From NCBI GenBank assembly GCA_035610835.1, contig CM069448.1, positions 29,199,498 through 29,263,497 of the forward strand: DNA of 64,000 nucleotides. The letters run 5' to 3'. A model generated the notes under the pieces. It ran no database searches, was not told the origin of the DNA, and was given only the letters and a program-made list of their open reading frames with translations. Source of the DNA: Ophiura sarsii (Eukaryota > Echinodermata > Ophiuroidea > Amphilepidida > Ophiuridae). The position numbers and the translations under genes were made by a program. This document shows positions 1 to 11,310 of the stretch, one piece after another; positions within the stretch are counted from its first letter, which is position 1; every line of letters starts with the position of its first letter.

Positions 1-94
1 TCACACCAACGGGCTGTCCTGTGTTTGCAACGCTGATTTGTCGGTCGTCGTCTAATTGTTGTCCACTAAGACGGTTCTCCTTTTTCAGAACTTG
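1..94 (-). CDS. ZU5-UPA gene exon 7: UPA domain continuation (runs off window)
   Basis: A small exon with acceptor TATTCTACAG just right of 94, in phase 0 with exon 6. It stays open to the window edge and encodes QVLKKENRLSGQQLDDDRQI and on. Read straight across the splice, WDDTEASLD-QVLKKENRLSGQ matches the UNC5 UPA pattern DDT..AL.EVL..E...GG. Confidence 0.75.
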
Positions 95-3000
95 CTGTAG
101 AATATAAGAAAATAAGAATTTCTTGAACAACAAAAGCAATGACCATAGACGACGGATGTTGTGGGGGCGAGGGGACGTGACCCCTACATTTCTGGTTCCC
201 TCTTAAAATTTGTCAAGCGCCCAATAAGAACAAGTGTATTATTTATTAATTCCTTGCATTTCCGCTCTCTGTTATCCTGGTTGTGGCATTTTTAAACTCG
301 TTATTTTTAATAAGATCATTCGAAAGAAAGAATGTGTTGATTAAATCATTTAACTAATGAAAATAACGAATCCTATTGCCTGGTGTTTACTTGTTCAGAT
401 TAACTGAAATAACTAACATCACAACACACACACAATTTGCTTACATCAAGAGAAGCTTCTGTGTCATCCCAAGCTCTAACTCGAAATTGATAAGAATCCT
501 GTCCAGTACTGAATGATGGCCCGAATGCTCCTACCCTCATCTTCTTCTTCACCGTAGGGGCTTCTTCTTGCTGTTCCCCAGCGAGTGTGAAGCTTGTGAA
601 GTGGTTTATGAGAAGTACTGTGCGACCTTTATCGACAATGCAGATTGCTTCATCCGCGGATAAATGTTCCCAATCACCTTCAGGTTGGTGATTATCGCCA
701 GATTGACAAGTCAAGGGAGAGAATTTCCAATTACTTGTTTCCTCAGCGCAACGTGGGAACGTTAATACTACGCTTTCACGAAACTGCAGACCAGGTGGAC
801 CGCACTGAACAATCGGGGCGATAACGGTTTGATCCCTAGACGGTTTCGATTGTCGCTCTGTGTCCACGTAAATGTACACCTCTGTTGTAACACTACCTTG
901 GATCGCGCCAGGTGGAACGTAAAGACTAACGTTAAGAGCTTCTATGTCAAGATATCCTCCACGTTCATCGAAGTATCCAGCGGCGAAATTTGATGACCGG
1001 TAGATAAATTTCGACTGTTCTTTCTCTGGATATTCTGCTAAACGACGTCGAAAGTATTTCAGATTATCTTCTAGATGATCAGTAGTGGTTTTCAGTAAGA
1101 TTGTTTCAGAAGTTTGTTTTCCTAGCTGCTCGCTTCCTCTTGACCGTAGATCTGGAAAAAAACACAGATAAACAGCTTGTTTCCATCTTTTGTGTAGTTT
1201 TTCCTATCCAAGATAAATCTTCATTAAACTAGATTTTGAAGGCGATTCTTCGAAGCGCCAAACTTTGCGGATACAAGGGAGGGATGAGAGGATTTGTCTA
1301 ACATTACAGGACGGTTGGGTAATGGGTATTTTTGGGTATTTGATTGAAAGATGCCAACCAATATATAGAAATCCAACCTTCTAAATCTCTAAAGGCGAAT
1401 GAATTGTGGACATACTGCAAATGCTGGTGAGGGCATTTGCCAAGTTTCCCAGCAAACATCGGGGTACACCATCGACAACATGTGACTGGGCTGGATCCAT
1501 AAACAATGCAGCGTATACTATACAGTGCCTACTTTTGTAAGATACCTGGGTCTATGGACGTCACACGAGGTTGCCCTCGCGTAAAAAAAATGCGTAAGGT
1601 CAACCTCATCCAAAAAATGTGCAACGTTCATCCGTGGTGCGCAATACACCAGCTCGACCTCACGGCTCTGATTGGTTAGAGGCATTTTGTAAGTTTTCAA
1701 GCATGCGCAATAAGTTGATCGAAGTGCGCCCGCATATGTCGTACTGTGGCCAGGAGAATATGTACCGTAGGTCCATTGCATAAAAATTAAGATTAATTAA
1801 TCTTAAGTGACTTTAGGACAAAATATTTCTAACTCTTCTTAAGTCTGGTTAAGAAGAATATTTAAGAATTGTTCATGAAGAAGGGCCAAGTTCAAAAGTT
1901 TGACATATCATTGATCATGAAGATCAACTCACAAATTCTTAAACAATCTTCCTATAAGAAGAGTTGAAAACTTAAGAAGAATTACTCTTCTTAAGATGAA
2001 TCTTAAGTTTTATGCAATAGGACCCAGACTGATACAATCCTAGCGGACACTGGGTGTGTACACTGTACAGCAGTGGATTTCTAAAGCCTATAAGGACACC
2101 AAAATAAATACTGAACCGGAAATATCGCCGCTTACCAGTTTCAATAAGATCTAATCTTTTCATGATATCCATCAGTTTTGAGTCATGTTCCTTTTCCTTA
2201 GTAGATGACTTCTGATCTTCACTTTCTGTTATGAAAACAAGACATTTGACAAATTAGCCGAAGCAGGCTGATCAGTTAAGTGGCATTATTTTGACAATGG
2301 GATGTATGTATCTACGTGTAGTTAAATAACTACCGCCCGCATTTATGCCAGACAATTACACGGGTACGGTCTAAAAATAATACCTTCATACTTTAGACAT
2401 TTATTTAATCAGAATTGTAATGTTAATTGCTCACATTTATCATCTTTTACCCGTGTTAGTATCGAATAACCCAATAATAATAATAATAACACGTATTTAT
2501 ATAGCGCCTTACATCGAAAGGATCACAAAGCGCTTAACAAAATAACAATAGCATGTTCATGTACAAAATATGAATGCACATATAAAAATACCAATCTTGA
2601 GTAGCCATCAAATGATGGCTATAATATAAAATGTTATACAGTATACAGCAATACACTTAATCAAGAATAGTGCAAATACAATACATGAATGCTGCACACA
2701 ATAAAATAGCTAAATATCCTGGTTAAATAGATGAGTTTTCAAAGACGATTTAAAAGTTCCGACCGTCTTAGAGTTTCGGATCTGTAAGGGAAGATTGTTC
2801 CAAAGTTTTGGTCCAGCAACACAGAAAGCCCTGTCCCCGTATGTTGCAGTGGCACTTTTAGGGACTGCAAGGAGTTTACGGCTACCAGAGCGGAGATTAG
2901 CAGACGGACAGTAAGGGTAAGAAGCTCCTTGATATAGTCTGGTGCAGAGTTGTTGAGTGCTTTATATACAATTAAAACAATTTTAAAAATAATGCGTTTC

Positions 3001-5718
3001 TTAATTGTAAGCCAGTGAAGATCGATGAGGACCTGGGTGATATGCGTGCGTTTATTGACCCCAGTCACAAGTCTCGCTCCAATCCCGTGCGGTGAGTACA
3101 CCATGCTTCGGCGTAATGCGTCGCATAAGCACGCAGGAAAACGCAGTAGACGCACTGCAGAAGTGCGTGAGACGCACTGCAGAAGTGCGTGTTATGGAAG
3201 AAAATGTTATAGTTACCACGCAATGCGAGAGGGTGGTAACACTAATGTACGCTTTGTGAAGTTGTCTGATATAAATGTCGCCGATTTCTCCCGAGAACCA
3301 ATAAGAATTGCCTCAACATTTTTAGCTGTGTTACTTTTTATTTCATGTTAGTGGCCTTACATTAACATTACGTAGTGATTTTCTTACCCAAAGCCATGGC
3401 AGGCTCCTCCTTATCAGAAGGCCCATGTTTAATTTTTCTTTTCAGGCTTTCAATTTCTAAAAATGAAGATGAAATAAAACAAGAAATATAAAGAAGTAAC
3501 AATTAATAAATAATAATAACAATCATAATGAAACACTAATATCACTTATAATGAAACCAATAATAGTAATCATACTTTTTTGCCCCTTTAAGGCGATTTC
3601 TTTTTCTTTTTTTAAATTTCGCCTTAACGTCATTTTAAACAATAGATTTCGCCCTAACGAACAAAAGACGGAATAAAACAAATTGTTCTCTGTCGCCTTA
3701 AGGATAGTTTTGTGCTGATAACATTCACAATATAACACTAATAATATTATTGTTATACCTTGGTCTTTCATCTGGATAGTCTCTTTAAGAAGTGCCGTCT
3801 CCTTCTTTAGTTCGCTGTTTTCTAACAAAAACAAAACGTTTCACAACAGTTTTAGATATAAATAAACAAATAAATATAAGTTTAATATCGCGCCAAATCA
3901 ATGAATTAGCTTCCTTGAAGAATGGTGTACAAATTGTCAATTTATTTATTTTTAATTAACTTCAGAATTTATTTCAAAAGTTTCATTTTTGAAATATTTT
4001 GCACAGTGCTTGATTTTTGTGCACGCAGGTTTTAAGGGACGGAACTTACACCCCCCCCCCCCAACCCCACCAGCTCTCAAATGTCAACACATGTCAATTA
4101 TCGTTTTGAAACCTGATGACATTTGCCAGATTATTATATGAATATTTGAGAACAGTTTTGCACAGATCGTTTTTAGAAAACTTTTTTTTCATAAGATATT
4201 GTTGACTCACCCTGTCCACAGAGATGTAATAATAGACACTAAAGACATGATCGCGCGGTGTATGGGGATAAAATTACTAATTTAATCATTTCTTATCGTA
4301 ATGATATCTATATTTTTGCACGGGGAACTTTATGAAATGTATCGTTTACTTGAATTGTCTACAAGGTAAATATTGATATTGAGCACAATCGGATCGAAGT
4401 CCAACCATTTGTAAAACGATAATGTGAAATGACTTAATTTTCAATAACATTAGTCGAAACTATAATTGGATATTGAAACATAGGCGAGCTTAATAGTCAA
4501 TGTTGGTCAATTACATGCCCAGATTAAGCATTTCCAAATAAAATACCTGAGTAATACTTAAATATTTTTGGATATAAAAAGGGGGTTAAGAGGAGGTTTT
4601 GATGGTGAACTATGGTCTCTATTTTGTGAATGATTAACTTCAATTGCAATGCCATTTTCTCAATATATCCCATAGCTATTACGATGTCTCCAAAATTCTG
4701 AGAAAAGGGTACCAATTTTTTTTTTGAACCACTCTGTAACATATTACAAATGGTTATGGAACATACCAGCAAATCTCCGTTCAAACAAGGATTGATAAAG
4801 TCCTCTTCTTTGCATATTTACAAATTCTGAAAATTTAAAAAAGAAAGACATTTTAAAAATATAGGGCACGGTTTCAAAACTGCATACATAATCGTCCCAA
4901 CCAACATTTATTTTCTCCACTCTTCCCTGGTGCAGTGAAAGTATTGACAGTAATATGCTATGAACACTTATGAATAATACACTGATAATTCTACAAGTTT
5001 TATTTCCTAAAACTTACCGTCTACATGTTGTAACATTTGGAACTCCATATCAAGGTTACCCAACAAAATACCTTCCTCTTCTTCCAAATGCGATGATTTT
5101 CCTTGACCGTCCGATCTCATCTTGGGAACAGTTCCCTTGGCTTGTGTAGGAGGTGTAGACCTATCTGCGGATGTTGAACTACGCTCCACATTAATCATTC
5201 GATACAATGAGTCGAGTAACCTTGGGATAACACTGATCGTTGCTCTGAAACGACTTCTCAGTGAAACGCCTTTCTTCACCAACTCTGTTATTTCCTCATG
5301 GATAGTGCTATGAACGACGTTATCACTCAACATAGTATTCAAATCAATTTTCTCTTTGAGTACTTGGATAATGGGCATCTCATTTCGTACAGTTTCCAAT
5401 CTTCCAAGTGTAGTAAAGAACTGTTCTAATATTTCAAACTCTGCTTTGGTCAGACTCTCTTTCCTTTCCTCGATCGAAATTAATATTTTCCTCAAAGTTG
5501 GCTTTTCTGTGCTTTTGTCTAGAATCTTACCAAGTCCAGAGTCCAAATTATTTAGTTGCTCTTTCATAAGATTCCATTCTCTCTGAGATAATTCCAACGC
5601 TTGTGTAAGTGAAAGAGCGCGTTGCATTGGGAATTTAAAAGGTAGGCTTTCAAATCCCATGAAAGGAAATCCTTTATCCAAACCACTGGGCAAATTAGTA
5701 GCCATTCTCAGGAGTTGT
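1..5718 (-). CDS. ZU5-UPA domain protein with coiled-coil N-terminus (gene span, 7 exons, 3' end outside window)
   Basis: Joined minus-strand exons are 5018-5718, 4767-4826, 3759-3821, 3388-3456, 2136-2225, 445-1151 and 1-94. Every junction has an AG acceptor and GT donor; the first five introns are phase 1 and the last is phase 0, giving 590 open codons from the ATG at 5705-5703. Residues 1-210 are helical with no family I recognise; about 230-345 is charged and coiled-coil-like (NSELKKETALLKETIQMKDQ). A ZU5 domain follows (about 380-515; GGYLDI, SLYVPPGAI, VQCGPPGL, LTFPRCAEE), then the start of a UPA domain (from about 526; MRVGAFGP, YQFRVRAWDD) completed in the leftmost exon. ZU5-UPA usually precedes a death domain in UNC5, UNC5CL and PIDD proteins; that part is beyond the edge. 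No signal peptide, Ig, TSP1 or transmembrane segment is seen, so the product is probably an intracellular adaptor. Alternative in-frame start: ATG 5756 if the 5719/5720 acceptor is not used. Confidence 0.85.
445..1151 (-). CDS. ZU5-UPA gene exon 6: ZU5 domain and start of UPA
   Basis: Acceptor TTTTTTTCCAG and donor GATGTAAGC; enters with two bases, ends in phase 0. 236 residues. ZU5 marks: GGYLDIEALNVSLYVPPGAI, then APIVQCGPPGLQF and VVLTFPRCAEE, as in the UNC5 family, closing with INHFTSFTLAGE. UPA marks: KMRVGAFGPSF and YQFRVRAWDDTEASLD. No FIIND-type SF/S or PIDD-type HFS autocleavage motif is obvious; the HFT at the ZU5 end is not at the usual cleavage position. Confidence 0.9.
1775..2019. 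mobile_element. Palindromic miniature inverted-repeat element with internal CTTAAG motifs
   Basis: Ends are inverted copies: CCATTGCATAAAAATTAAGA at the left and its complement (AAGTTTTATGCAATAGG) at the right. The interior is itself made of nested inverted CTTAAG/CTTCTTAAG runs, so the whole 245 bp can fold back. It sits in intron 5 of the ZU5-UPA gene. Superfamily not assigned; no clear target duplication. Confidence 0.6.
2136..2225 (-). CDS. ZU5-UPA gene exon 5 (90 bp)
   Basis: Acceptor TTTTCATAACAG, donor CTGGTAAGC, phase 1 both sides. Encodes a lysine/glutamate-rich segment followed by helical LMDIMKRLDLIET. Confidence 0.75.
2462..3105 (-). pseudogene. CR1-like LINE fragment, 3' end of ORF2
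   Basis: Minus-strand translation shows the conserved C-terminal signature of CR1/L2-type reverse transcriptases: ARLVTGVNKRTHITQVLIDL, HWLTIKKRIIFKI, YKALNNSAPDYI, then, after a frame change, YGDRAFCVAGPKLWNNLP and FKSSLKTHLF. An (AATAAT)n microsatellite tail (about 2471-2488 on plus) marks the 3' end. 5'-truncated and frameshifted, lying antisense to nothing: same strand as its host gene, in intron 4. Confidence 0.75.
3128..3195 (+). repeat. Short palindromic tandem repeat (GACGCACTGCAGAAGTGCGTG)
   Basis: Two adjacent near-identical units, each self-complementary (ACGCACT..AGTGCGT), plus a partial third. Small local duplication in intron 4. Confidence 0.6.
3388..3456 (-). CDS. ZU5-UPA gene exon 4 (69 bp)
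   Basis: Acceptor CATTTTTAG, donor GGTAAGAA, phase 1 both sides. Continues the heptad pattern (IESLKRKIKHG) and then becomes acidic and polar. Confidence 0.75.
3759..3821 (-). CDS. ZU5-UPA gene exon 3 (63 bp, coiled coil)
   Basis: Acceptor TTTTTGTTAG, donor AGGTATAA, phase 1 both sides. Encodes NSELKKETALLKETIQMKDQ, with leucine/isoleucine spacing typical of a coiled coil. Confidence 0.75.
4767..4826 (-). CDS. ZU5-UPA gene exon 2 (60 bp)
   Basis: Flanked by TTTTCAG on the acceptor side and GGTATGT on the donor side; enters with two bases and leaves one (phase 1 to phase 1). Encodes a basic segment around VNMQRRGLYQSLFERRF. Confidence 0.65.
5018..5718 (-). CDS. ZU5-UPA gene exon 1 (first coding exon)
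   Basis: Acceptor (pyrimidine tract plus CAG) just right of 5718, ATG at 5705-5703, donor GGTAAG after 5018 leaving one base of a split codon. It encodes 229 residues starting MATNLPSG, mostly amphipathic helix, ending in an acidic stretch (HLEEEEG). A 5' untranslated exon must lie to the right of 5720 if the acceptor is used; I could not identify it. Confidence 0.8.
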
Positions 5719-6521
5719 CTGAAAAATAAATTAATATAACGAGTCACGTCAAACACGCGGAATTTGAGTTTGAACTCGCGCGTTGCATTGTGTTTATTTA
5801 CGTCTTATGTGGGGAATGCATTGAAATCAGCTGATCAGCGCGATGGTTGTTGCTAAGGTAAGTAGTAATGGTTCTACATTAATAAAGAGTTTACTTTCAA
5901 ATTTTATGAATGACTAATTCATTATTTATTTTTGACATTACTTATTTTTACTACATATATTTCGGCCGCTTGAGATTCTCAACTAAGACCGTGTATACAT
6001 TAGCGCTCGTTCATCTGTCATCCACGTAAACACCGCGTATGTGGTCTATAGTGGGTAATTCTTCGACGCGAAAGTGAAGAGGGACCGCGTTTCGAGATCG
6101 TATATTTAGGTATTTTTAGGGTCTTTAATTCACGCCAGTTTGTCCGCGTCTACACTGCCGCGCAAAAGTATTTGCCCCTCGGGAAGCTAGTGCAAGTTAT
6201 CACTGAGCCATCAGAACCAATTACCATTTCATTGTGTTTTGTGTTCATTGTACATTTTATACTTCATACTGACATTTGTCATGTTTATAGCTCTGGATCA
6301 TAGCTGCACATTTATTATAGATTATAATTGATATAGCCTATATTTGTTTCATTTCTGTTATGATACTATCTTAGTGGTGACGTGCATACATTGCGAAATA
6401 TTCTATTACGACTGCGGGTCCCCCAAGTTCATACAATGACAGCAAATGGCGCTTATCGATTATGTACGTGTATTTTGATTGGAGGGCACTCATTGGATGG
6501 CGAATTATCGGCTGTGATTAA
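5719..6521. other. Intergenic start: presumed 5' flank of the ZU5-UPA gene, then dispersed repeats
   Basis: 5719-5880 is relatively CpG-rich (several CGCG) and would contain the promoter or 5' leader of the minus-strand gene, but no core promoter element can be named. About 6150-6270 is inverted in 37,560-37,690 (shared CCGCGCAAAAGTATTTGCCC). About 6370-6521 is the left part of a repeat found inverted at 11,150-11,310. Confidence 0.4.
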
Positions 6522-6871
6522 AGGGATATGACCCGATCACTTTTTTGGGGCTATGATTTTGTTTTCACATCAAGATATTTTGGTATCAGTATAGAATCCT
6601 CATATTTTCTCATTATGTCTGTAAAATATTAGGGGCCAGAAATGTTTCATTTGGAAATTATAGGCTAAAATGTGGTGAATTACTGCCAAAGGTGGTTAAC
6701 CACCAGCCAGTCTGTGTACTACTCAATGGGCACATGTCTTTTGACCTTGCGCTTCTAAAAATAGAACCATTGTATATAGTTATGCAACTCAAACCTTGGA
6801 ATGCAACAATTTTAAGGATGACCTTTCATGTGAAATAGAAAACATCAAGTTGAAAATCGGGTCATCTTCCT
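6522..6871. mobile_element. TTAA-flanked (piggyBac-type) miniature inverted-repeat element
   Basis: 350 bp with terminal inverted repeats AGGGATATGACCCGAT / ATCGGGTCATCTTCCT, flanked on both sides by TTAA (6518-6521 and 6872-6875). The surrounding repeat exists without the insertion, in inverted orientation, at about 11,096-11,310, where a single TTAA (11,153-11,156) marks the empty site. TTAA duplication is the hallmark of piggyBac-family transposition. No coding capacity. Confidence 0.85.
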
Positions 6872-7092
6872 TTAACCAATAATGGTTGTCGGAGATATCG
6901 ATCAGTATATTATTTCCCAAAATGACTGAAAAACACTACATGCTTTAAACATGTTGAAGCTATTAAAACAAGCTCAGGATATAACACCACTTCACTTAAA
7001 AAGAGCATATATGTCTAAAATCTGAATGATAACTTCCTGATAATAAAGTGAACAACATCGTCTAATCTAACGAACAGTCTGCTGGTCGGATA

Positions 7093-7125
<33 letters not shown>

Positions 7126-8740
7126 CAATAAATACATTAAGGAACATACAACAACATAATGTACATCTTACCTAAACCACAGAGTCGTTATATCGAAATA
7201 GGCAGCGCCGATTCTATATGTACATGACGTATTATAGCTATGTACAATTCTCGGGGTACATTCGTGTTTTAAAATGGCGGACGAACCTATCACCCGGGTG
7301 ACATTACAAAAGATATATTTGTATGTGGGTAGCCGCAGTCGACACGAGTCTTCTTTGTACTCGATTCGTACGTGTCTAATGCAGTGAATCGTGATTCTCA
7401 CGATTTCAGATTATGCTTTTGATTCCTTCATGAATCCGGATACATTTCACATTAGTCCTACATTAATGTTGTTAGGTTTTTAGCATGTTTAGGTGAAATG
7501 TGTCAGAGCGTCCACGTCACAGACGATATTTGCGTAGGTGCAAAGGCGTGATAAAGTATTGCATGAGCATAGCTTCGAAGGTAATTCAAAATGTTCTAGC
7601 TTTCCCTTGTCGATGTTATTGCTGGTGCAAGGCATCGGCTGCAGGTACGACTCGCACCAATCATCAATCGTCAAATTCAGGGAATACATCACAGCTAGAT
7701 AGTTTTAGATTATTTTAATATAAATTAAACTAAACAAAGGTACAAGTAGATTTCATGAATCAGAATCCGGGGTTTAAGGAGGACTGTCTATTTCTACGGT
7801 AGGGGTCCCAATAATCCTGGGGTCATAGTCTTTTACACGGAAAATGGGGGGGGGGGGGGTTATGAAATTAATATCATTGTAATAGGGAGAAAGCACAATT
7901 TTAGTTAAAATACTGATTTTTGTTTGTTTTACGTATGTTTCAACATTGTAAAAACAAATGTTGGGCTTGGCCACCCTAATTTTAGTTAACTGAAGATACA
8001 CATATTCGTGCTATGCAAATTGCAAGCATTTGTTCGTCGTCAACACGGTAAAACAAATTTGGGCTTATCGCCACCCTAATTTTAGTTAAAATACTGATTT
8101 TTATTTTGTTTGCGCGTTAAAATGCTGAAATAAACTCACGGTCACGTTGTACTTCAAGAATATGACTAATGAAAACTGATAGTAACTCATTTTATCAAGA
8201 CAGCGGTGGAACTGTTTAAATGGCCCATGTGTATTGCATGCTGGGATTTTTACCCGAATGACTAATGACTTTACGCCATCAGAAAATGCAAGATCGCAAA
8301 ACCGATTGGTATCAAAGGCGACGGAAAAAAACCTGTTCTCTACGAGCAAACAAACCTCTATAGTTAGGCAGGCAGGGTCGGTCGGTCGGGCGGGCAGTTC
8401 TTTCTTCTTATATTAGTCGAGAATTGACTAACTGTATTGCTACTTCTAATTATACTGTATTGCTAATATACTGTACTGCTACTTCTTCTTTCTGGCAACA
8501 GACCCATAGCTCGGAAAACCTTTGACCGATTTTGACCTCAATTGGTTAGAAGTAGGCCTACCCGTAGGTTAACCACTACACACCATAAAGCATAATATGT
8601 CAAATGTCACACAGGGTCATATAGCGTGATTTTCACTTAAACGCCCTTTCTACTTAGCGAAAACGACCTAGGACCATCAGAAAATGTAACAATATTTTGA
8701 GTTACTAGGACTTTTTAGTAGCCAAATTATCAATTTATAC
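6872..8740. other. Intergenic, no gene; poly(C) tract and a short tandem repeat
   Basis: A 29-base C run at 7094-7122 and a G run at 7846-7859. The block containing GCCACCCTAATTTTAGTTAA with TTAAAATACTGATTTTT occurs twice (about 7896-7990 and 8040-8115). Open frames are short and overlap on both strands without codon-like composition. Confidence 0.4.
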
Positions 8741-10095
8741 TCCTTTCACTCAAAATGATACTCTGCCGAGAGGAAATGACCGATGATTTTCCAAATTTGA
8801 CAATTGATAGACATGCAAAAAGGTCCTTCCTGCAAAAAAATTCTCTAGTCAGTAGGGGTCGTTGACCAGGGATAGCACTGGATCCAAAATGTGAGAGGTC
8901 CCATGACAATTTTTAGGACACCGTAGGACTTCAAAAAACAAATTTAAGGGGTCCCCAAGAAATTGAGGGGTCCTCAAGTTTGGGTATTTAACAAATTTAC
9001 TTTTTAACGGGCAGTTTTAATGAATTTATATTGTGAGCAAAGGATGGATATGTAATTTACAGAATTTCTTACGGTTTCCATTTCCACACATCGTCAAATT
9101 TAAGGGGTCCCTTCCATTTTGATCGGGACCCGCAAGTCTTTCCAATTTGAAACCTGACGCGTCACTATTAAAAAGTGAGAGGTCTAGGACGCGCAGACGC
9201 GTCAGAATGCGACCCCTGTCGTTGACCGAAACAGGGGTAAAATTTAAGAGATGCTCCGATTTTGAGCGGACTTGTTGCATCTTGTGCCATCGATGTACCA
9301 AGAAAAAAGTCAAGCATGATCTTAGGGTCAAAAGTCTAAAAAGGGTCACCAGGGGTCAGAATTTAAGTGTTCCTTTAAAATGCTACTCCTCCGAGAGGAA
9401 ATGACTGAGGATTGACAAAATGAGGTGAAACATTCCTCAGATACATGTGCACAAAAGTCATTCCTCAAAAAAGTATGCAGTCTACACAGGGGTCAGTATG
9501 GGTCATTGACCTATACCATGTATACAGGAGTCACATTTAAGACAAGGATTTGAACCCGTGACCTCCTGAACTCCAGAGCACCTGTCACCACGCGGGAAAG
9601 ATTCATTATTATCATCACTTCCACCTCGTGAACTGAGTAACTTTAATTTCAACATAAATTGAGGTGATGCGTCGAATACCAAATGAATTATCGTGCTGCC
9701 ATGACTTCGGCGCAATGGAGAGCGCGATAGACCATGCGTGTGGATTATTTGTGGATTATTTTACGTCATCTCATGCATATGCATGACTTTTATGCCAGCA
9801 AATCAATGTGATGACATGATTTGCGCGTACCTGCATCTATGGATGAGTTGCGTGGAGCCCATTATTACAGGGAACCATCATACCTTTGATGAAGCAAGAA
9901 TGATTAAAATCGTGATATTGGGGTCAAATGTTTTGAAGGGGTCACTAGGGTCATTGACCTATACAGGGTAAAATGTAAGGCGCGCTCCAATGTTGATCGA
10001 AAATGTTGCATCTTATAACTTTTGATGAGTCAAGAAAAAAGTCAATTATAACCTTGGGGTCAAAGGTCAAGAAGGGGTCAGTTGGGGGTCAACAA
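8740..10095. repeat. Diverged tandem repeats rich in GGGTCA
   Basis: Similar blocks recur: CCGAGAGGAAATGAC at 8767 and 9391; GGGTCATTGACC or GTCGTTGACC near 8856, 9220, 9500 and 9948; TGTTGCATCTT...AAGAAAAAAGTCAA near 9273 and 10,006. A copy of 8868-9222 lies inverted at 60,182-60,535. No protein is convincingly encoded. A tRNA-like minus-strand stretch (GGGTTCAAATCC near 9545) may be a decayed SINE. Confidence 0.6.
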
Positions 10096-10366
10096 TTTTA
10101 CACTACTAGAGGACCAAACTTCACGAAAACAATTACCCAATATAGTACAATTAAAATATATATATAGGCCTAGTTCTTTTGACAACTGCTGCCGTATGAT
10201 CACAATTAGCTCTAGTAAAGAGTGTTTAAATTGGTGAATTTTCATATATTTTGGGCGAAAATCAAGCAATTAAAAAAAACAATTAAAGAAAAAATCAATT
10301 ATTAATTTTGGAAAATTCGAAACAGGGTTGTTTTTTCGTCGCCTAATTTGATATTATCAACATTAA

Positions 10367-10721
10367 AGGGACACAATGTCATGTTGATTTTTTTTAAATT
10401 TTAATTAATTTACTTCAGAATTCAAGATGAACATTAAAAATTGCCATTATTGTTGTTTCTACTAAAAAAAACCAGCAAAACTTGATTAAAACAATGTTTT
10501 AAATATGTTGGAATACCACCCTTTTAACCATGTAAAATGCTGGTTGCGGCTCTACCAGCATTTTTGAATCGACGTTTTGATGTACAAAGAGGGCTGATTT
10601 TTCCTTCCTTATAGGTGTAAGTTCATACATGTAATACAATTGTAAAAATATACAAATCTTAGTTTTATCATATATTTGTGTAATTGAGGGCGCTGCCTCC
10701 ACAACATCTCTTAATGCCCCT
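10367..10721. mobile_element. TTAA-flanked miniature element, family copy 1
   Basis: Flanked by TTAA (10,363-10,366 and 10,722-10,725) with short imperfect terminal repeats AGGGACA.. / ..TGCCCCT. A related copy lies at about 27,958-28,354; shared blocks include TTACTT.GAATT.AAGATGAACAT and the minus-strand frame with ICIFLQLY..YELTP. Probably a second piggyBac-type miniature family. Confidence 0.6.
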
Positions 10722-11095
10722 TTAATAACTACAGTCCTCATTGGGCAAATCCAGTGACGTAGCTAGAGGGGTGGTGGGCGAGGTGGCGATCGCCCCACCA
10801 ATATTCTGAGTCTGTCGGTTGAGATTGGCACTGTCGGTTCATTTGACAAGCGTATCGGTCTCGTCGTGAACGTAAGGATTCCCATAACGGGGTACTACAT
10901 GAAGTATATCAAACTTTGTCACATTTCATGGGTTTAATGATGTTGAAACTGGACCCAACAAATGTTGGTAAATGTTCACAATTTACCGATATTTCAAAAC
11001 ATTTAAAATCAAATATAAATCTTAAACGTCGAGGGTAAATGGTCAAAAACAACGATGTTATATTAGTAAACAAACAGTGGACATTTTGCAACTCT

Positions 11096-11310
11096 ATTTC
11101 AGTCATTTTGGGAAATCACGTACTGATCGATATCTCAGATAACCATTATTGGTTAATTGCAGTCGATAATTCGCCATCCGATGTGTGCCCTCCAATCAAA
11201 ACACACATACATAATATCGATAAGCGCCATTTGCGGTCATTGCATGAACTTGGGGAATCCCCCGCAGTCGTAATAGACTATTTCGCAATGTATGCACGTC
11301 ACCACTAAGA
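11096..11310 (-). repeat. Dispersed repeat, second copy in inverted orientation (empty site for the 6522 element)
   Basis: Reverse complement matches 6370-6521 plus 6872-6950: shared blocks include the GTGACGTGCATACATTGCG end, the CAAATGGCGCTTATCGAT block and the GATCGATATCTC/GAGATATCGATC block. An 89-aa open frame here overlaps the repeat and is not taken as a gene. Confidence 0.75.

Noticed and set aside
5122..5586. Two plus-strand frames opposite the ZU5-UPA exon 1
   Set aside because: Antisense shadows of a coding exon with consistent phase and splice sites.
9535..9600. Possible tRNA gene (GGGTTCAAATCC B box on minus strand)
   Set aside because: No acceptor stem or complete cloverleaf could be found; more likely a decayed SINE.
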